DNA of 64,000 nt from Streptococcus suis YS56 (GTDB lineage: Bacteria > Bacillota > Bacilli > Lactobacillales > Streptococcaceae), in NCBI RefSeq assembly GCF_000440115.1, contig NZ_ALMY01000013.1:44593-108592 (forward strand), read 5' to 3'. The position numbers and the translations under genes are program-made. Shown piece by piece: positions 55,990 to 63,718 of this stretch. The notes under the pieces were generated by a model. The model had not been told where the DNA came from. It worked only from the letters and a program-made list of their open reading frames with translations, and made no database searches. Position 1 is the stretch's first letter. Each line of letters starts with the position of its first letter.

Positions 55990-57765
55990 ATGAAAAGAAT
56001 GAAACACATCGCTTTAACTGGTATCGGTCTGCTTTCTATTGCAGCGTTAACAGCTTGTCAAACTAAAGAAAAGACGAGCGATGTTGCTCTGACATTTAAC
56101 TCAGAAGTGACAAACGAAGGACAAACTATTGAAGGCGGGAGTCTCAAATATGCCTTGGTAGCTTCGGCGCCTTCGACTGGTATCTTAATTGATGAATTAT
56201 CACAAACGGCGGTAGATTCAACCTTTGCAGACATGGTTGATATTTCTATGTTTGGATATGATTCAGCTCGTAAGTTAGACGATTCAGGCCTTGCTAAGGC
56301 AGAGTTTGATGTAGACGCAAAGACAGTTACCGTTAGTTTGACAGGCAAGGACTATCAGTGGTCCGATGGGCAAGCCTTCACCATCGATGATTATATTTTC
56401 ACAATCGAACAACTAGCTAGTCCAGACTATACAGGGGTTCGTGCAGACACTACCTATACAAATATCATTGGCTTTGAAGAATTTCAGGCTGGAACAGCAA
56501 GTGAAATTTCAGGTGTTAAGAAGGTTGATGACTATACGGTAATTCTCTCAGTGAAAGACATGTCTCCATCCATGATGTATGCTGGTGGGGGAGTACCTTA
56601 TTTAGTCATGCCGAAACACATTTTTAAAGACATTGCAGTCAAAGATTGGGAATCAAGTGAGTATTCTCGTACGGCAAAAGTTGTCGGTATGGGCCCTTAT
56701 AAGGTCAAGGAAATTGTCAATGGCGAGTCGGTGACCTATGTACCAAATGAGTACTACTTTAAAGGGAAAGTTAAGCTAGACAGTTACAGGATTGATATTG
56801 TTTCACCAGATACGATTGTTGCAGAAATGAGAGCAGGCAATTATGATATTGCTGATATGCCAACAGACCAGTACGAATCTTACAAGGACTTATCAAATAT
56901 TACTTTGCTAGGTAGTCTGGATGGTATTTACAATTATATTGGCTTCAATCTTGGTAAGTACGATGATGCTAGTGGTAAGAATGTGACCAATCCTAATGCT
57001 AAGATGAATAATGTTAAATTGCGTCAAGCAATGGGATATGCGTTGGACAATGCGGTGATTGGAGAGAAATTATATAACGGCTTGTATCATCCGACAAACT
57101 CACTAATTATCTCTTTCTTTGGAGATGTTCACGATTCAGAACTAGCTGGCTATAGTTATAATCCTGAAAAGGCTAAAAAACTTCTCGATGAGGCAGGATA
57201 TAAAGACGTAGATGGAGACGGTATGCGTGAAGATGCTGATGGAAAATCGCTTACTATCAGTGTTGCAGCACAGAAATCAACCGAAACGCAAGAAACTATG
57301 GTACAGCAATACCTTACATGGTGGAAAGAAATTGGTTTGAATGTGGAACTCTATACAGGAAGAACTATTGAGTACAATACTTTCTATGAATCAATTGCTG
57401 CCAATGATGAGGGGATTGATGTCTATCTTGCAGCTTGGATTGCCGGCCTAGATCCAGACCCGACATCATTGTGGGGACCTGAAGCGATGTACAACTATAC
57501 TCGCTTCGTTTCAGATGAAAACACAGCACTTTTAAATAAAATTACCTCTGCTGAGTCATTTGACGAACAGAAAAATATTGAAAATTACAAAGCTTGGCAA
57601 GAATATGCATTCGAACAAGCCTTTGCAATTCCAACCTTTGAACGTGAAAGTATTACTGCCGTTAACAAACGCGTTAAATATTACGACGTTTATATCGGTT
57701 CGGACAGTAAATCAGGCCATGAAAATCTTGAGTTGACTGCGGAAAAAGGGATTGCAGCAGAATAA
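55990..57765 (+). CDS. Oligopeptide ABC transporter substrate-binding lipoprotein (OppA/AliA-like)
   Basis: A 591-residue family 5 solute-binding protein. A lipoprotein signal ends in LTAC (Cys23), followed by the SBP_bac_5 fold with DYQWSDGQAFTIDDYIFTIE and late YNPEKAKKLLDEAGY, EAMYNYTRF segments. It captures peptides at the cell surface. No permease or ATPase gene lies beside it, so it probably feeds the Opp/Ami transporter encoded elsewhere, like pneumococcal AliA/AliB. The ATG at 55990 has GGGGTAG; the longer frame from 55894 overlaps the promoter. Confidence 0.92.
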   Translation: MKRMKHIALTGIGLLSIAALTACQTKEKTSDVALTFNSEVTNEGQTIEGGSLKYALVASAPSTGILIDELSQTAVDSTFADMVDISMFGYDSARKLDDSGLAKAEFDVDAKTVTVSLTGKDYQWSDGQAFTIDDYIFTIEQLASPDYTGVRADTTYTNIIGFEEFQAGTASEISGVKKVDDYTVILSVKDMSPSMMYAGGGVPYLVMPKHIFKDIAVKDWESSEYSRTAKVVGMGPYKVKEIVNGESVTYVPNEYYFKGKVKLDSYRIDIVSPDTIVAEMRAGNYDIADMPTDQYESYKDLSNITLLGSLDGIYNYIGFNLGKYDDASGKNVTNPNAKMNNVKLRQAMGYALDNAVIGEKLYNGLYHPTNSLIISFFGDVHDSELAGYSYNPEKAKKLLDEAGYKDVDGDGMREDADGKSLTISVAAQKSTETQETMVQQYLTWWKEIGLNVELYTGRTIEYNTFYESIAANDEGIDVYLAAWIAGLDPDPTSLWGPEAMYNYTRFVSDENTALLNKITSAESFDEQKNIENYKAWQEYAFEQAFAIPTFERESITAVNKRVKYYDVYIGSDSKSGHENLELTAEKGIAAE

Positions 57766-57772
57766 ATGTAAG

Positions 57773-57801
57773 AAAGGGGAGTTTATTTGCTCTCCTTTTT
57801 C
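57773..57801 (+). terminator. Terminator of the peptide-binding lipoprotein gene
   Basis: AAAGGGGAG pairs with CTCTCCTTT across a TTTATTTG loop, with a following T-run. Confidence 0.85.
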
Positions 57802-57839
57802 ATTTTCTATGAAAATTTGAAAAAAATGGGGCAAAACTC

Positions 57840-57868
57840 TTGATTTTCAGCCTTCTTTAAGCTACAAT
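57840..57868 (+). promoter_or_regulatory. Promoter of a candidate small RNA, with a CiaR-like direct repeat
   Basis: TTGATT (57840-57845), a 17-base spacer and TACAAT (57863-57868). The spacer contains TTTCAG, five bases and TTTAAG, one mismatch from the CiaR direct repeat TTTAAG-N5-TTTAAG, ending one base before the -10 box. Confidence 0.6.
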
Positions 57869-57874
57869 AGTATC

Positions 57875-57982
57875 ACGATTTCATTGATTTAACTCAAACC
57901 TGTTGTGAGTTAAGTGAATGAATCATCATTCACCATGCTGTTTGCTGAGCTTGACTCCGGGCAGTGTGGCTATTTTTTTGTC
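57875..57982 (+). ncRNA. Candidate small RNA of about 105 nt
   Basis: A gene-free stretch between a good promoter and a terminator. Two perfect hairpins abut: TTAACTCA/TGAGTTAA (57889-57896, 57906-57913) and GTGAATGA/TCATTCAC (57914-57921, 57926-57933). The third, CCATGCTG with CAGTGTGG (57933-57940, 57962-57969) around GAG/CTC, runs into seven T (57973-57979). No ORF of note is present. It could be a csRNA-type regulator or another intergenic RNA; the family is not recognised. Confidence 0.6.
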
Positions 57983-58013
57983 TTTCTTACCATAGGAGAC
58001 AATCGAGTCTTTT

Positions 58014-58106
58014 TACTCAATGAAAATCAAAAAAAGAAACTAGAAAACAAGCATGGTATACGGCAAAATGAAGCTGACATGGTTTGGATTTGATTTTCGA
58101 AGGGTA
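58014..58106. repeat. MITE-like repeat, copy 3
   Basis: A 93-bp element from TACTCAATGAAAATCAAA to TTTGATTTTCGAAGGGTA, inverse ends with a few mismatches. The interior is close to a dispersed pneumococcal sequence I recall (AAACCATGTCAGCTTC on the minus strand). Confidence 0.75.
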
Positions 58107-58141
58107 TTCGTATTTAGTGAAATGTCACCAGAGGGGTCCTT

Positions 58142-58687
58142 ATGAATATTGAAACATTAGAGTATATAGAAGAAACAGCCAAAAACCACATTGTCTTATT
58201 TGAACCACAGATTCCACAGAATACAGGCAATATTGCTCGAACTTGTGCTGCAACCAATAGTCCTCTCCATATCATTAAGCCTATGGGATTTCCAATTGAT
58301 GACCGTAAGATGAAACGTGCAGGACTAGATTATTGGGATAAGTTAGATGTTCGCTTTTATGACAATTTAGCAGAATTTATGGATTATGCCAGCAAACAAG
58401 GACGTGTTCACTTAGTATCTAAATTTGCTGATAAAACCTATTCGGATGAAGACTATAATGATGGGAACATTCATTATTTCTTATTTGGCCGTGAAGATAA
58501 GGGCTTGCCAGAAGATTTTATGCGTGAACATCCAGAGAAGGCTATCCGTATTCCAATGAATGATGAACATGTGCGTAGTCTTAATGTCTCTAATACAGCG
58601 TGTATGATTGTATATGAGGCTCTTCGGCAGCAACAGTTCGCTGGTCTAGATTTGGTTCACACCTATGAGGGGGACAAGTTAAAATAG
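58142..58687 (+). CDS. trmL: tRNA (cytidine/uridine-34 2'-O)-methyltransferase TrmL
   Basis: A 181-residue SPOUT methylase that modifies the wobble base of tRNA-Leu. Motifs are [18 protein letters not shown] (about 21-38), FGREDKGLP (about 120-128) and [15 protein letters not shown] (about 140-154). An alternative start about 11 codons in is possible, because typical TrmL proteins begin close to the EPQIPQNTG motif. A GAGGGG-type site precedes the ATG. It is a single gene ending in a terminator. Confidence 0.93.
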   Translation: MNIETLEYIEETAKNHIVLFEPQIPQNTGNIARTCAATNSPLHIIKPMGFPIDDRKMKRAGLDYWDKLDVRFYDNLAEFMDYASKQGRVHLVSKFADKTYSDEDYNDGNIHYFLFGREDKGLPEDFMREHPEKAIRIPMNDEHVRSLNVSNTACMIVYEALRQQQFAGLDLVHTYEGDKLK

Positions 58688-58699
58688 TGAAAACTTACC

Positions 58700-58726
58700 A
58701 AGCTCTTGCAAATGCAAGGCTTTTTT
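58700..58726 (+). terminator. Terminator of trmL
   Basis: AAGC-CTTGCA pairs with TGCAAG-GCTT, with a following T6 run at 58721-58726. Confidence 0.88.
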
Positions 58727-58741
58727 GGTATGATGAAATAG

Positions 58742-59067
58742 TCTTCAGGGCAGGGTGAGATTCCCGACCGGCAGTGATTTTTTTGATTCTTGCTTTTCTT
58801 TTTCTCTCATTCGTCGTTGACCAGGCTCGCCTAACTCCAGTTATGCCTTCGCCTTGTCGCCTAGACTGATAGAAAAATCTTAAGCAACACTCAAAAAAAG
58901 TGTTTTTGTTTCATTTTAGGGCTAGGCAAGGAGGTGCAGACTATACTAAGGTATGTCAAGCCGACTTAACGAAGCCATAAAATAGAAAGAAAGACACGTA
59001 CAGTCTGCGAGCGAAAGCTGATGTGGTGCAATTCCACAACCGACAGTAAAGTCTGGATGGGAGAAGA
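58742..59067 (+). promoter_or_regulatory. FMN riboswitch (RFN element), split by a large insertion
   Basis: The 5' part CAGGGCAGGGTGAGATTCCC-GACCGGCAGT and the 3' part CTGCGAGCGAAAGCTGATG, ATTCCACAACCGACAGT, GTCTGGATGGGAGAAGA are textbook RFN segments. The closing stem is TCTTC (58742-58746) with GAAGA (59063-59067), and GCAG (58771-58774) pairs with CTGC (59005-59008). It precedes ribU. Between the arms of this second stem lie about 225 extra bases. Confidence 0.93.
58776..59000. repeat. Insertion inside the FMN riboswitch
   Basis: About 225 bp of non-coding DNA within a normally short variable stem. It has its own pairing: CCTTG...CCTAG (58852-58864) with CTAGGCAAGG (58922-58931), and a terminator-like AACACT/AGTGTT hairpin with T-run at 58886-58908. 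The same 4 bases, CAGT, flank it (58772-58775, 59001-59004), as a short target duplication might. Confidence 0.65.
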
Positions 59068-59131
59068 CGAAGTGGAGGCTTTTTGCCTGCTCTTCCACGC
59101 TTCTTCAATTTTCAAAAATTGGAGGAACCTT
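59068..59131 (+). promoter_or_regulatory. Expression platform of the FMN riboswitch
   Basis: GAAG-TGGA with TCCAC-GCTTC, a GGC/GCC top, then CAATTTT/AAAATTG ending at the GGAGG ribosome site of ribU. This could block translation or end transcription; the exact fold needs calculation. Confidence 0.5.
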
Positions 59132-59689
59132 ATGACAAACACACGCAAAATGACGATTATCGCCATTCTCTCAGCAGTATCCTTTCTGCTCATGTATTTG
59201 AAATTTCCGCTGATTCCAACAGCCAGTTTCCTGGAAGTGGATTTTTCTCTCGTACCGATTTTATTTGGTCTGCTTATTCTAGATATGAAGTCTAGTTTTG
59301 CTATCCTTTTGGTACGAACTTTTCTCAAACTGATTTTAAATAATCAGGGACCATCGACAATTATTGGCTTACCGATGAATATTGCAGCTATGTCAGTTTT
59401 CATTTTAGCAGTAGCTTATTTCTGGAAAAATGACCAAGCGATAAAAAATTATTTAAAAGCAGCCGCTGTTGCGACAATTGGTTCGACTGCAGTGATGCTG
59501 GTATTAAATTACGTTTATGCGGTGCCTGTCTATGCAGCCTTTGCAAACTTTGATATTAAAGAAATCTTGGGTCTGACTAACTATCTTTTGATGATGGTAC
59601 TTCCTTTTAATCTTTTACAAGGGATTGTGCTTTCAGCAATATTTTATATCTGTTACAAAGCAGCCCAACCTATTTTAAAGAAAGTTTAA
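59132..59689 (+). CDS. ribU: Riboflavin transporter RibU (ECF S component)
   Basis: A 185-residue protein with six membrane helices. It is the substrate-binding component for riboflavin of the energy-coupling factor transporter. Typical features are FPLIPTASFLEVDFSLVP (about 25-42), the LLILDMKSSFAILLVRTFLKL stretch (about 47-67), and NLLQGIVLSAIFYICYK near the end. The ATG at 59132 has GGAGG; a longer frame starting at 59021 runs through the riboswitch and is rejected. The FMN riboswitch upstream confirms the role. The ECF ATPase/T genes are elsewhere. Confidence 0.94.
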   Translation: MTNTRKMTIIAILSAVSFLLMYLKFPLIPTASFLEVDFSLVPILFGLLILDMKSSFAILLVRTFLKLILNNQGPSTIIGLPMNIAAMSVFILAVAYFWKNDQAIKNYLKAAAVATIGSTAVMLVLNYVYAVPVYAAFANFDIKEILGLTNYLLMMVLPFNLLQGIVLSAIFYICYKAAQPILKKV

Positions 59690-59713
59690 CCTTTATAAGG
59701 TAAACTATATTGT

Positions 59714-60367
59714 ATGAAGAATAAACAAATCCATTTACGAAACGCATCTTTTTTTGCTCTGGCCTTTGTGATATTGGGCTATGTAGTAAAATTTTATCCT
59801 ACTACCCTAGCAGGTTTTGACTCGCCTGTCCAGTCAGCCATTCGTGGAAATTTACCAAGTGGAGCCAGTCAATTTTGGACCTCTATTACTGTTTTAGGAA
59901 ATACGGTTATTATTTTAGCTATTACCTTGATTCTAGCTGCTATCTTTTACTACTATAAAAAATGGAAGATAGAAGCTTATTTCCTACTTGCTAGTTTTGC
60001 GGCGATGGGTGTGGCATCCACAGCCCTGAAATATGTCTACCAACGTCCGCGTCCAAGTATTGAATGGTTGATTGATACCATCGGTTATTCATTTCCTAGC
60101 TGGCATACTGCATCAACTATGATGATTGCAGGAGCAGTTGTTATTATTGTTCACCAGAGGATGAAGAAAGGCATAGCTAGACTTGTGCTACAAGCCGTGT
60201 TGATTCTACTTGCTGTCCTGGTAGCTGTATCCCGTATCTATATTGGGGTTCACTATCCGACAGATATTATCGGCGGTTGGCTACTTGCCGTCACTCTTTT
60301 ACAAATGATGTATCCGTTTTATGACCAAAAACGCTTTGAATGGCGTTTCCAAAGTAAGCAAAAATAG
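59714..60367 (+). CDS. PAP2-family phosphatase
   Basis: A 217-residue membrane phosphatase with about six helices. The three active-site motifs are KYVYQRPRPS, SFPSWHTAST and SRIYIGVHYPTDIIGG. Likely substrates are undecaprenyl pyrophosphate or lipid phosphates. No strong ribosome site is seen; AAGG lies 13 bases upstream of the ATG. It follows ribU by 24 bases and probably shares its transcript, hence its riboswitch. Confidence 0.92.
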   Translation: MKNKQIHLRNASFFALAFVILGYVVKFYPTTLAGFDSPVQSAIRGNLPSGASQFWTSITVLGNTVIILAITLILAAIFYYYKKWKIEAYFLLASFAAMGVASTALKYVYQRPRPSIEWLIDTIGYSFPSWHTASTMMIAGAVVIIVHQRMKKGIARLVLQAVLILLAVLVAVSRIYIGVHYPTDIIGGWLLAVTLLQMMYPFYDQKRFEWRFQSKQK

Positions 60368-60380
60368 TCAATTTGACACC

Positions 60381-60410
60381 AACTCCTACTGTAAAAGGTA
60401 GGAGTTTTAA
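60381..60410 (+). terminator. Terminator of the ribU-PAP2 unit
   Basis: AACTCCTAC (60381-60389) pairs with GTAGGAGTT (60398-60406), followed by TTAATTT. Confidence 0.88.
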
Positions 60411-60520
60411 TTTGTCATCCTTTGTAGAAGTGGCTTATTTCGCAAGATTTATTGAGACTGAGCTTAGGCACAGGTCATTTCTTAGAGTTCGCGCTGGACT
60501 TCTCGGAAAATAGTGCAAAA

Positions 60521-60545
60521 ATCCTCCGAGAAATTCTCAGAGGAT
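60521..60545 (-). terminator. Terminator of the oatA unit
   Basis: ATCCTC-CGAGAA pairs with TTCTC-GAGGAT around a short loop. On the minus strand it is followed by TTTTTGC. Confidence 0.85.
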
Positions 60546-60559
60546 GATGATGTATAAAT

Positions 60560-62359
60560 CTAGTTTTTGATTGGGCCATCAGCAACGGCTTCGACAGCAT
60601 TTTTTATCGTTTGGGCAAAGACTTCGCCTCCATTACTTTCAAGATTGAAATGAACAAGGTCGGTATTGTACCAAATTGGTGGATTATCCTTTGCAACTTG
60701 ATACCAGTCTGCAATGGAAATGTAATCATATTTTTCAGCCAATTCTTTCTCGTATTGACCTGTTTGATAGGAAATGGATTCGCTTGGAGTGAAGTTTCCA
60801 TCGTAAGGAGTGACAAAAATAAGGCGACGTCCTTTAGGAAAATCTTTGACTAGTTGGTCTAGTAGTTCCTGATAATTATCCGTAGTATTTGTACCTAGGG
60901 CTACAACTACAGTCTCTTTCAAGCTATTATTTTGCTTATAAAGATTTATCAATTTAGCAATTTCAGAGAGATTTCGACTGACAGTTCCATCAATCTGTGC
61001 ATCTGGTAGCGCGGTCTGTATGGCAGAACTTGCGCGAACAGTAACAGAATCGCCAAAGATAATAACTCCTTTTTGAATTTCAAAACTAGTAGCTTTAGCA
61101 TTTTCAGCAGCAGATCGTGTTGTATTTAGTTGGGTCTGAGCTTGGTAAAGATTGCTAACCATGCTCTCTTGTTCAAAACTTCCTAATTTTGGTGCAAACA
61201 GACAGATACCTAAACTAATTGCAGTCAAGCAAGCAAAGCTGCTAAGAAGCCATTTTTTATAGGGTTTTAAGTCCATTGGTAATCCAAACAAACTTCCTAC
61301 TTTACCAGCAATATATGGTTCTAGAATATAGAAGGAGATAGTTGATAGGATAGTAGAAAAAACAAAGGATAATCCCGCAGCGATAGAGGCATTTGTCAGT
61401 TGTGTAAAGATAATGAGCAAGGGCCAATGGAAGAGGTAGATACCATAAGAAATACTTGCAAAGAAGAGGATAATTGCAGGTTCTTTGACATCTTCGGTTT
61501 TCTCGTGAAGTACCCGAGCAGCAAAAATCATAGTTGCTGTAGCTAAACTGGATAGAAGAAAACCAATTAGATAGGTCCAGATGGAACTGAATTGAAGAGT
61601 AAAGAGAAGAAGAAGTTCTACTCCTAGTCCTCCAAGAAACAGACCTATAGCTTGTTTGATACTCAATGTATTCACTTGTTGCTGGAAGGCAGTTGTTGTA
61701 TTTCCGATACCAGCGATGGTTGCGAGAATGCTTCCGAGGAAGAATGGGAAGGTATGTGTGAAGCTTGAGTAGTAAATGGTTGAGAAATTATCCACAAAGA
61801 AACTTGAGATAGACATTGCTAAAAAACTTAGCGAGAAGAGGCTTATAGATGTTAGAAAAATTGATCCACGTAGTTGCCCCACACTTTTGGAGATGCGAGT
61901 CAGATACCAAACTAAACCAGCCCAGACAAGGTAATACTGAACTTCTATGGCTAGGGTCCAAGTATGCACAAATAGATGAGGTGAAAATTGATTCTCGTAA
62001 CTACCACCTGATAGAATTTCAAAGAAGTTTGTCATGAATCCGAGCGCAGCGGCTATCTGATTGCCGATATTGGCAATGAAATCATTGCGGACAAGCAGAG
62101 CAAGTGGAAGAACCAAAAGAATCGTTAAAACCAGAGGGGGGAGAATCCGATAGAATCTTCTTCTGAAAAAGCTGACAATATCTATTTTTTTATGTTTTGC
62201 AAACTCATCAATCAAAAGGGCGGTTGTCAAATATCCAGACAGGGTAAAGAAGAGGTCAACCCCTACAAAGCCACCTGGGAAATATTTGATAAAGAAATGA
62301 TAGAGTAGGACAAAGACTAATCCAATCACACGTATAACGGATAACCATTTAATTTTCAT
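60560..62359 (-). CDS. oatA: Peptidoglycan O-acetyltransferase (OatA-like)
   Basis: A 599-residue protein: an N-terminal acyltransferase-3 domain with about ten helices (1-350), an eleventh helix (about 370-390), and an extracellular SGNH domain (about 430-595). SGNH residues are GDS (Ser438), LGTN and DLVH (Asp567, His570). OatA O-acetylates MurNAc C6 and gives lysozyme resistance. It overlaps the MORN-repeat gene by 11 bases. Acetylation of other wall glycans is a possible alternative; the Ser/Asp/His set is complete. Confidence 0.9.
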   Translation of the reverse strand: MKIKWLSVIRVIGLVFVLLYHFFIKYFPGGFVGVDLFFTLSGYLTTALLIDEFAKHKKIDIVSFFRRRFYRILPPLVLTILLVLPLALLVRNDFIANIGNQIAAALGFMTNFFEILSGGSYENQFSPHLFVHTWTLAIEVQYYLVWAGLVWYLTRISKSVGQLRGSIFLTSISLFSLSFLAMSISSFFVDNFSTIYYSSFTHTFPFFLGSILATIAGIGNTTTAFQQQVNTLSIKQAIGLFLGGLGVELLLLFTLQFSSIWTYLIGFLLSSLATATMIFAARVLHEKTEDVKEPAIILFFASISYGIYLFHWPLLIIFTQLTNASIAAGLSFVFSTILSTISFYILEPYIAGKVGSLFGLPMDLKPYKKWLLSSFACLTAISLGICLFAPKLGSFEQESMVSNLYQAQTQLNTTRSAAENAKATSFEIQKGVIIFGDSVTVRASSAIQTALPDAQIDGTVSRNLSEIAKLINLYKQNNSLKETVVVALGTNTTDNYQELLDQLVKDFPKGRRLIFVTPYDGNFTPSESISYQTGQYEKELAEKYDYISIADWYQVAKDNPPIWYNTDLVHFNLESNGGEVFAQTIKNAVEAVADGPIKN

Positions 62360-62771
62360 ATTGATAAATCCCCTGTTTAAAAGTTCCTTCGTAGGTAGCT
62401 TGTCCTTCGGTGGTCAATTTTCCTTTTCCATCGGCATAGCCGTTTTTAAATTGCCCGGTATAAACCCACCCACTTGCAGATGTGTAGGTTCCTTGACCGT
62501 GGAAAATTCCATTTGTAAATTGTCCTTCGTAGACATCTCCATTATCAAAGGTCAATTTTCCTTGACCATTCATTTTATTTGCAACCACATAACCGTTGTA
62601 CTGCAGGGCGCCATTATTGAAAGTCATGGTTTGCTTGCTGGCAATTCGCCCTGTAAATACAGAGAGGGCACAGATGAGGATGATAATAAGGGAGAGGATT
62701 TCAAGTTTTGGACGGGTGAAATGACTTGTTATATCATGCCATTTTATACTAGGTAATTTGAACTCTTTCAT
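62349..62771 (-). CDS. Membrane-anchored MORN-repeat protein
   Basis: A 140-residue protein: a short cytoplasmic part, one helix (about 25-43), then about four MORN repeats of 20-23 residues (about 50-135) with the typical GQGKLTFDNGDVYEG pattern. MORN repeats form beta hairpin arrays that bind lipids or proteins. Here they would lie outside the membrane. The gene overlaps the oatA start by 11 bases, so the two products are made together, perhaps as partners in wall modification. No function is established. Confidence 0.85.
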   Translation of the reverse strand: MKEFKLPSIKWHDITSHFTRPKLEILSLIIILICALSVFTGRIASKQTMTFNNGALQYNGYVVANKMNGQGKLTFDNGDVYEGQFTNGIFHGQGTYTSASGWVYTGQFKNGYADGKGKLTTEGQATYEGTFKQGIYQYEN

Positions 62772-62902
62772 TGTTTTACTCTTTCATAGGATTTGACCGA
62801 CGCTAATCAGTTCTTTCTAGAATACAGTAAGAAATTATCAGTTCAGTCAGAAATAGTTTACCATTTTTTTACAAATATTACAAAAATATTACATAAAAAA
62901 TC

Positions 62903-63337
62903 TTATTCTTGGTCAAATGCCTGTAACCTGTCCAACCAGTCTTGGCAACCTTTCTTTACCATTTCGTAGGTTTCGTCAAAATCTCCAGTATACCAAGGGT
63001 CTGGTACGGATTTTTCTGCGAATTGAAAAATTTTATTTTGAGCATGTGCTGGTGCCATTTTCTGTAAATCTCGGATATTATTGCTGTCCATACCAATGAT
63101 GACATCAAATGCTTCGAAATCTGTCTGGCTCATTTGCTGTGATGATTTATTTTGGTCATAGGGAATGTTGTGCTTTTGGAAAATTTTCTGAGTTCCAGGG
63201 TAGATAGGATTACCATGTTCCCAGTTTGAAGTAGCACGGCTTTCAATATGAAATTGATTTGTCAAATCTTTCATGACAAATTCAGCCATAGGGCTACGAC
63301 AAATATTTCCAAGACAGACAAAAACGATTTTTTTCAT
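62903..63337 (-). CDS. Low-molecular-weight protein tyrosine phosphatase
   Basis: A 144-residue phosphatase with the P-loop VCLGNICRS (Cys8, Arg14) right after the start and the general-acid loop VPDPWYTGDFDE (about 113-124). Members dephosphorylate tyrosine-phosphorylated proteins such as capsule kinases; the target here is unknown. The ATG at 63337 has AAAGGAG; the longer frame from 63412 reads into a terminator. Confidence 0.95.
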   Translation of the reverse strand: MKKIVFVCLGNICRSPMAEFVMKDLTNQFHIESRATSNWEHGNPIYPGTQKIFQKHNIPYDQNKSSQQMSQTDFEAFDVIIGMDSNNIRDLQKMAPAHAQNKIFQFAEKSVPDPWYTGDFDETYEMVKKGCQDWLDRLQAFDQE

Positions 63338-63360
63338 AGATTCTCCTTTCGTGGCATAAG

Positions 63361-63408
63361 AAAAGAGAGGGCAGACTCGACAGGTAAATGCCTGAGTTCC
63401 CCTCTCTT
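63361..63408 (-). terminator. Terminator of the CsbD-like gene
   Basis: AAGAGAGGG-ACTC-CAGG pairs with CCTG-GAGT-CCCTCTCTT with small bulges at 63362-63408. On the minus strand a TTTTCTT tail follows. Confidence 0.85.
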
Positions 63409-63505
63409 GCATATTTTTGTTCGGGCTACAGGTAAAAGACCAAATTGAGTGTAATGTTCATTATCAAACAGTGCACGAGAATCCTACCTATATTGAACTC
63501 TTTGC

Positions 63506-63718
63506 TTATTTCTCTTCTTTGTCAAAAGCATTTTTGATGCCGTTAATGGCACCTTCAAGCCCATCTTTTGCATCTTCGACTAGCTCTTTTGCTTTGCCAA
63601 TTCCTTTCTCAACAAGTCCTTCAACTTCGATTTCCTTGTCGCCGGTCAGCTTACCAATTACCTCTTTTGCAGAGCCAGATAGCTGTTCTAGTTTTGCGTC
63701 AAATTTTTCTTCTGACAT
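63506..63718 (-). CDS. CsbD-family stress protein
   Basis: A 70-residue, strongly charged protein of amphipathic helices. It starts MSEEKFDAKLEQLSGSAKEV, the common opening of CsbD proteins, and continues with EVEGLVEKGIGKAKELVEDAKDG-type repeats. In B. subtilis CsbD is a general-stress protein of unknown function. AGGAGG lies upstream of the ATG. A terminator closes it, so it is a single gene. Confidence 0.9.
   Translation of the reverse strand: MSEEKFDAKLEQLSGSAKEVIGKLTGDKEIEVEGLVEKGIGKAKELVEDAKDGLEGAINGIKNAFDKEEK

Noticed and set aside
59021..59131. N-terminal extension of RibU by 37 residues
   Set aside because: The region is the 3' half of the FMN riboswitch and its expression platform; the ATG at 59132 has a GGAGG site.
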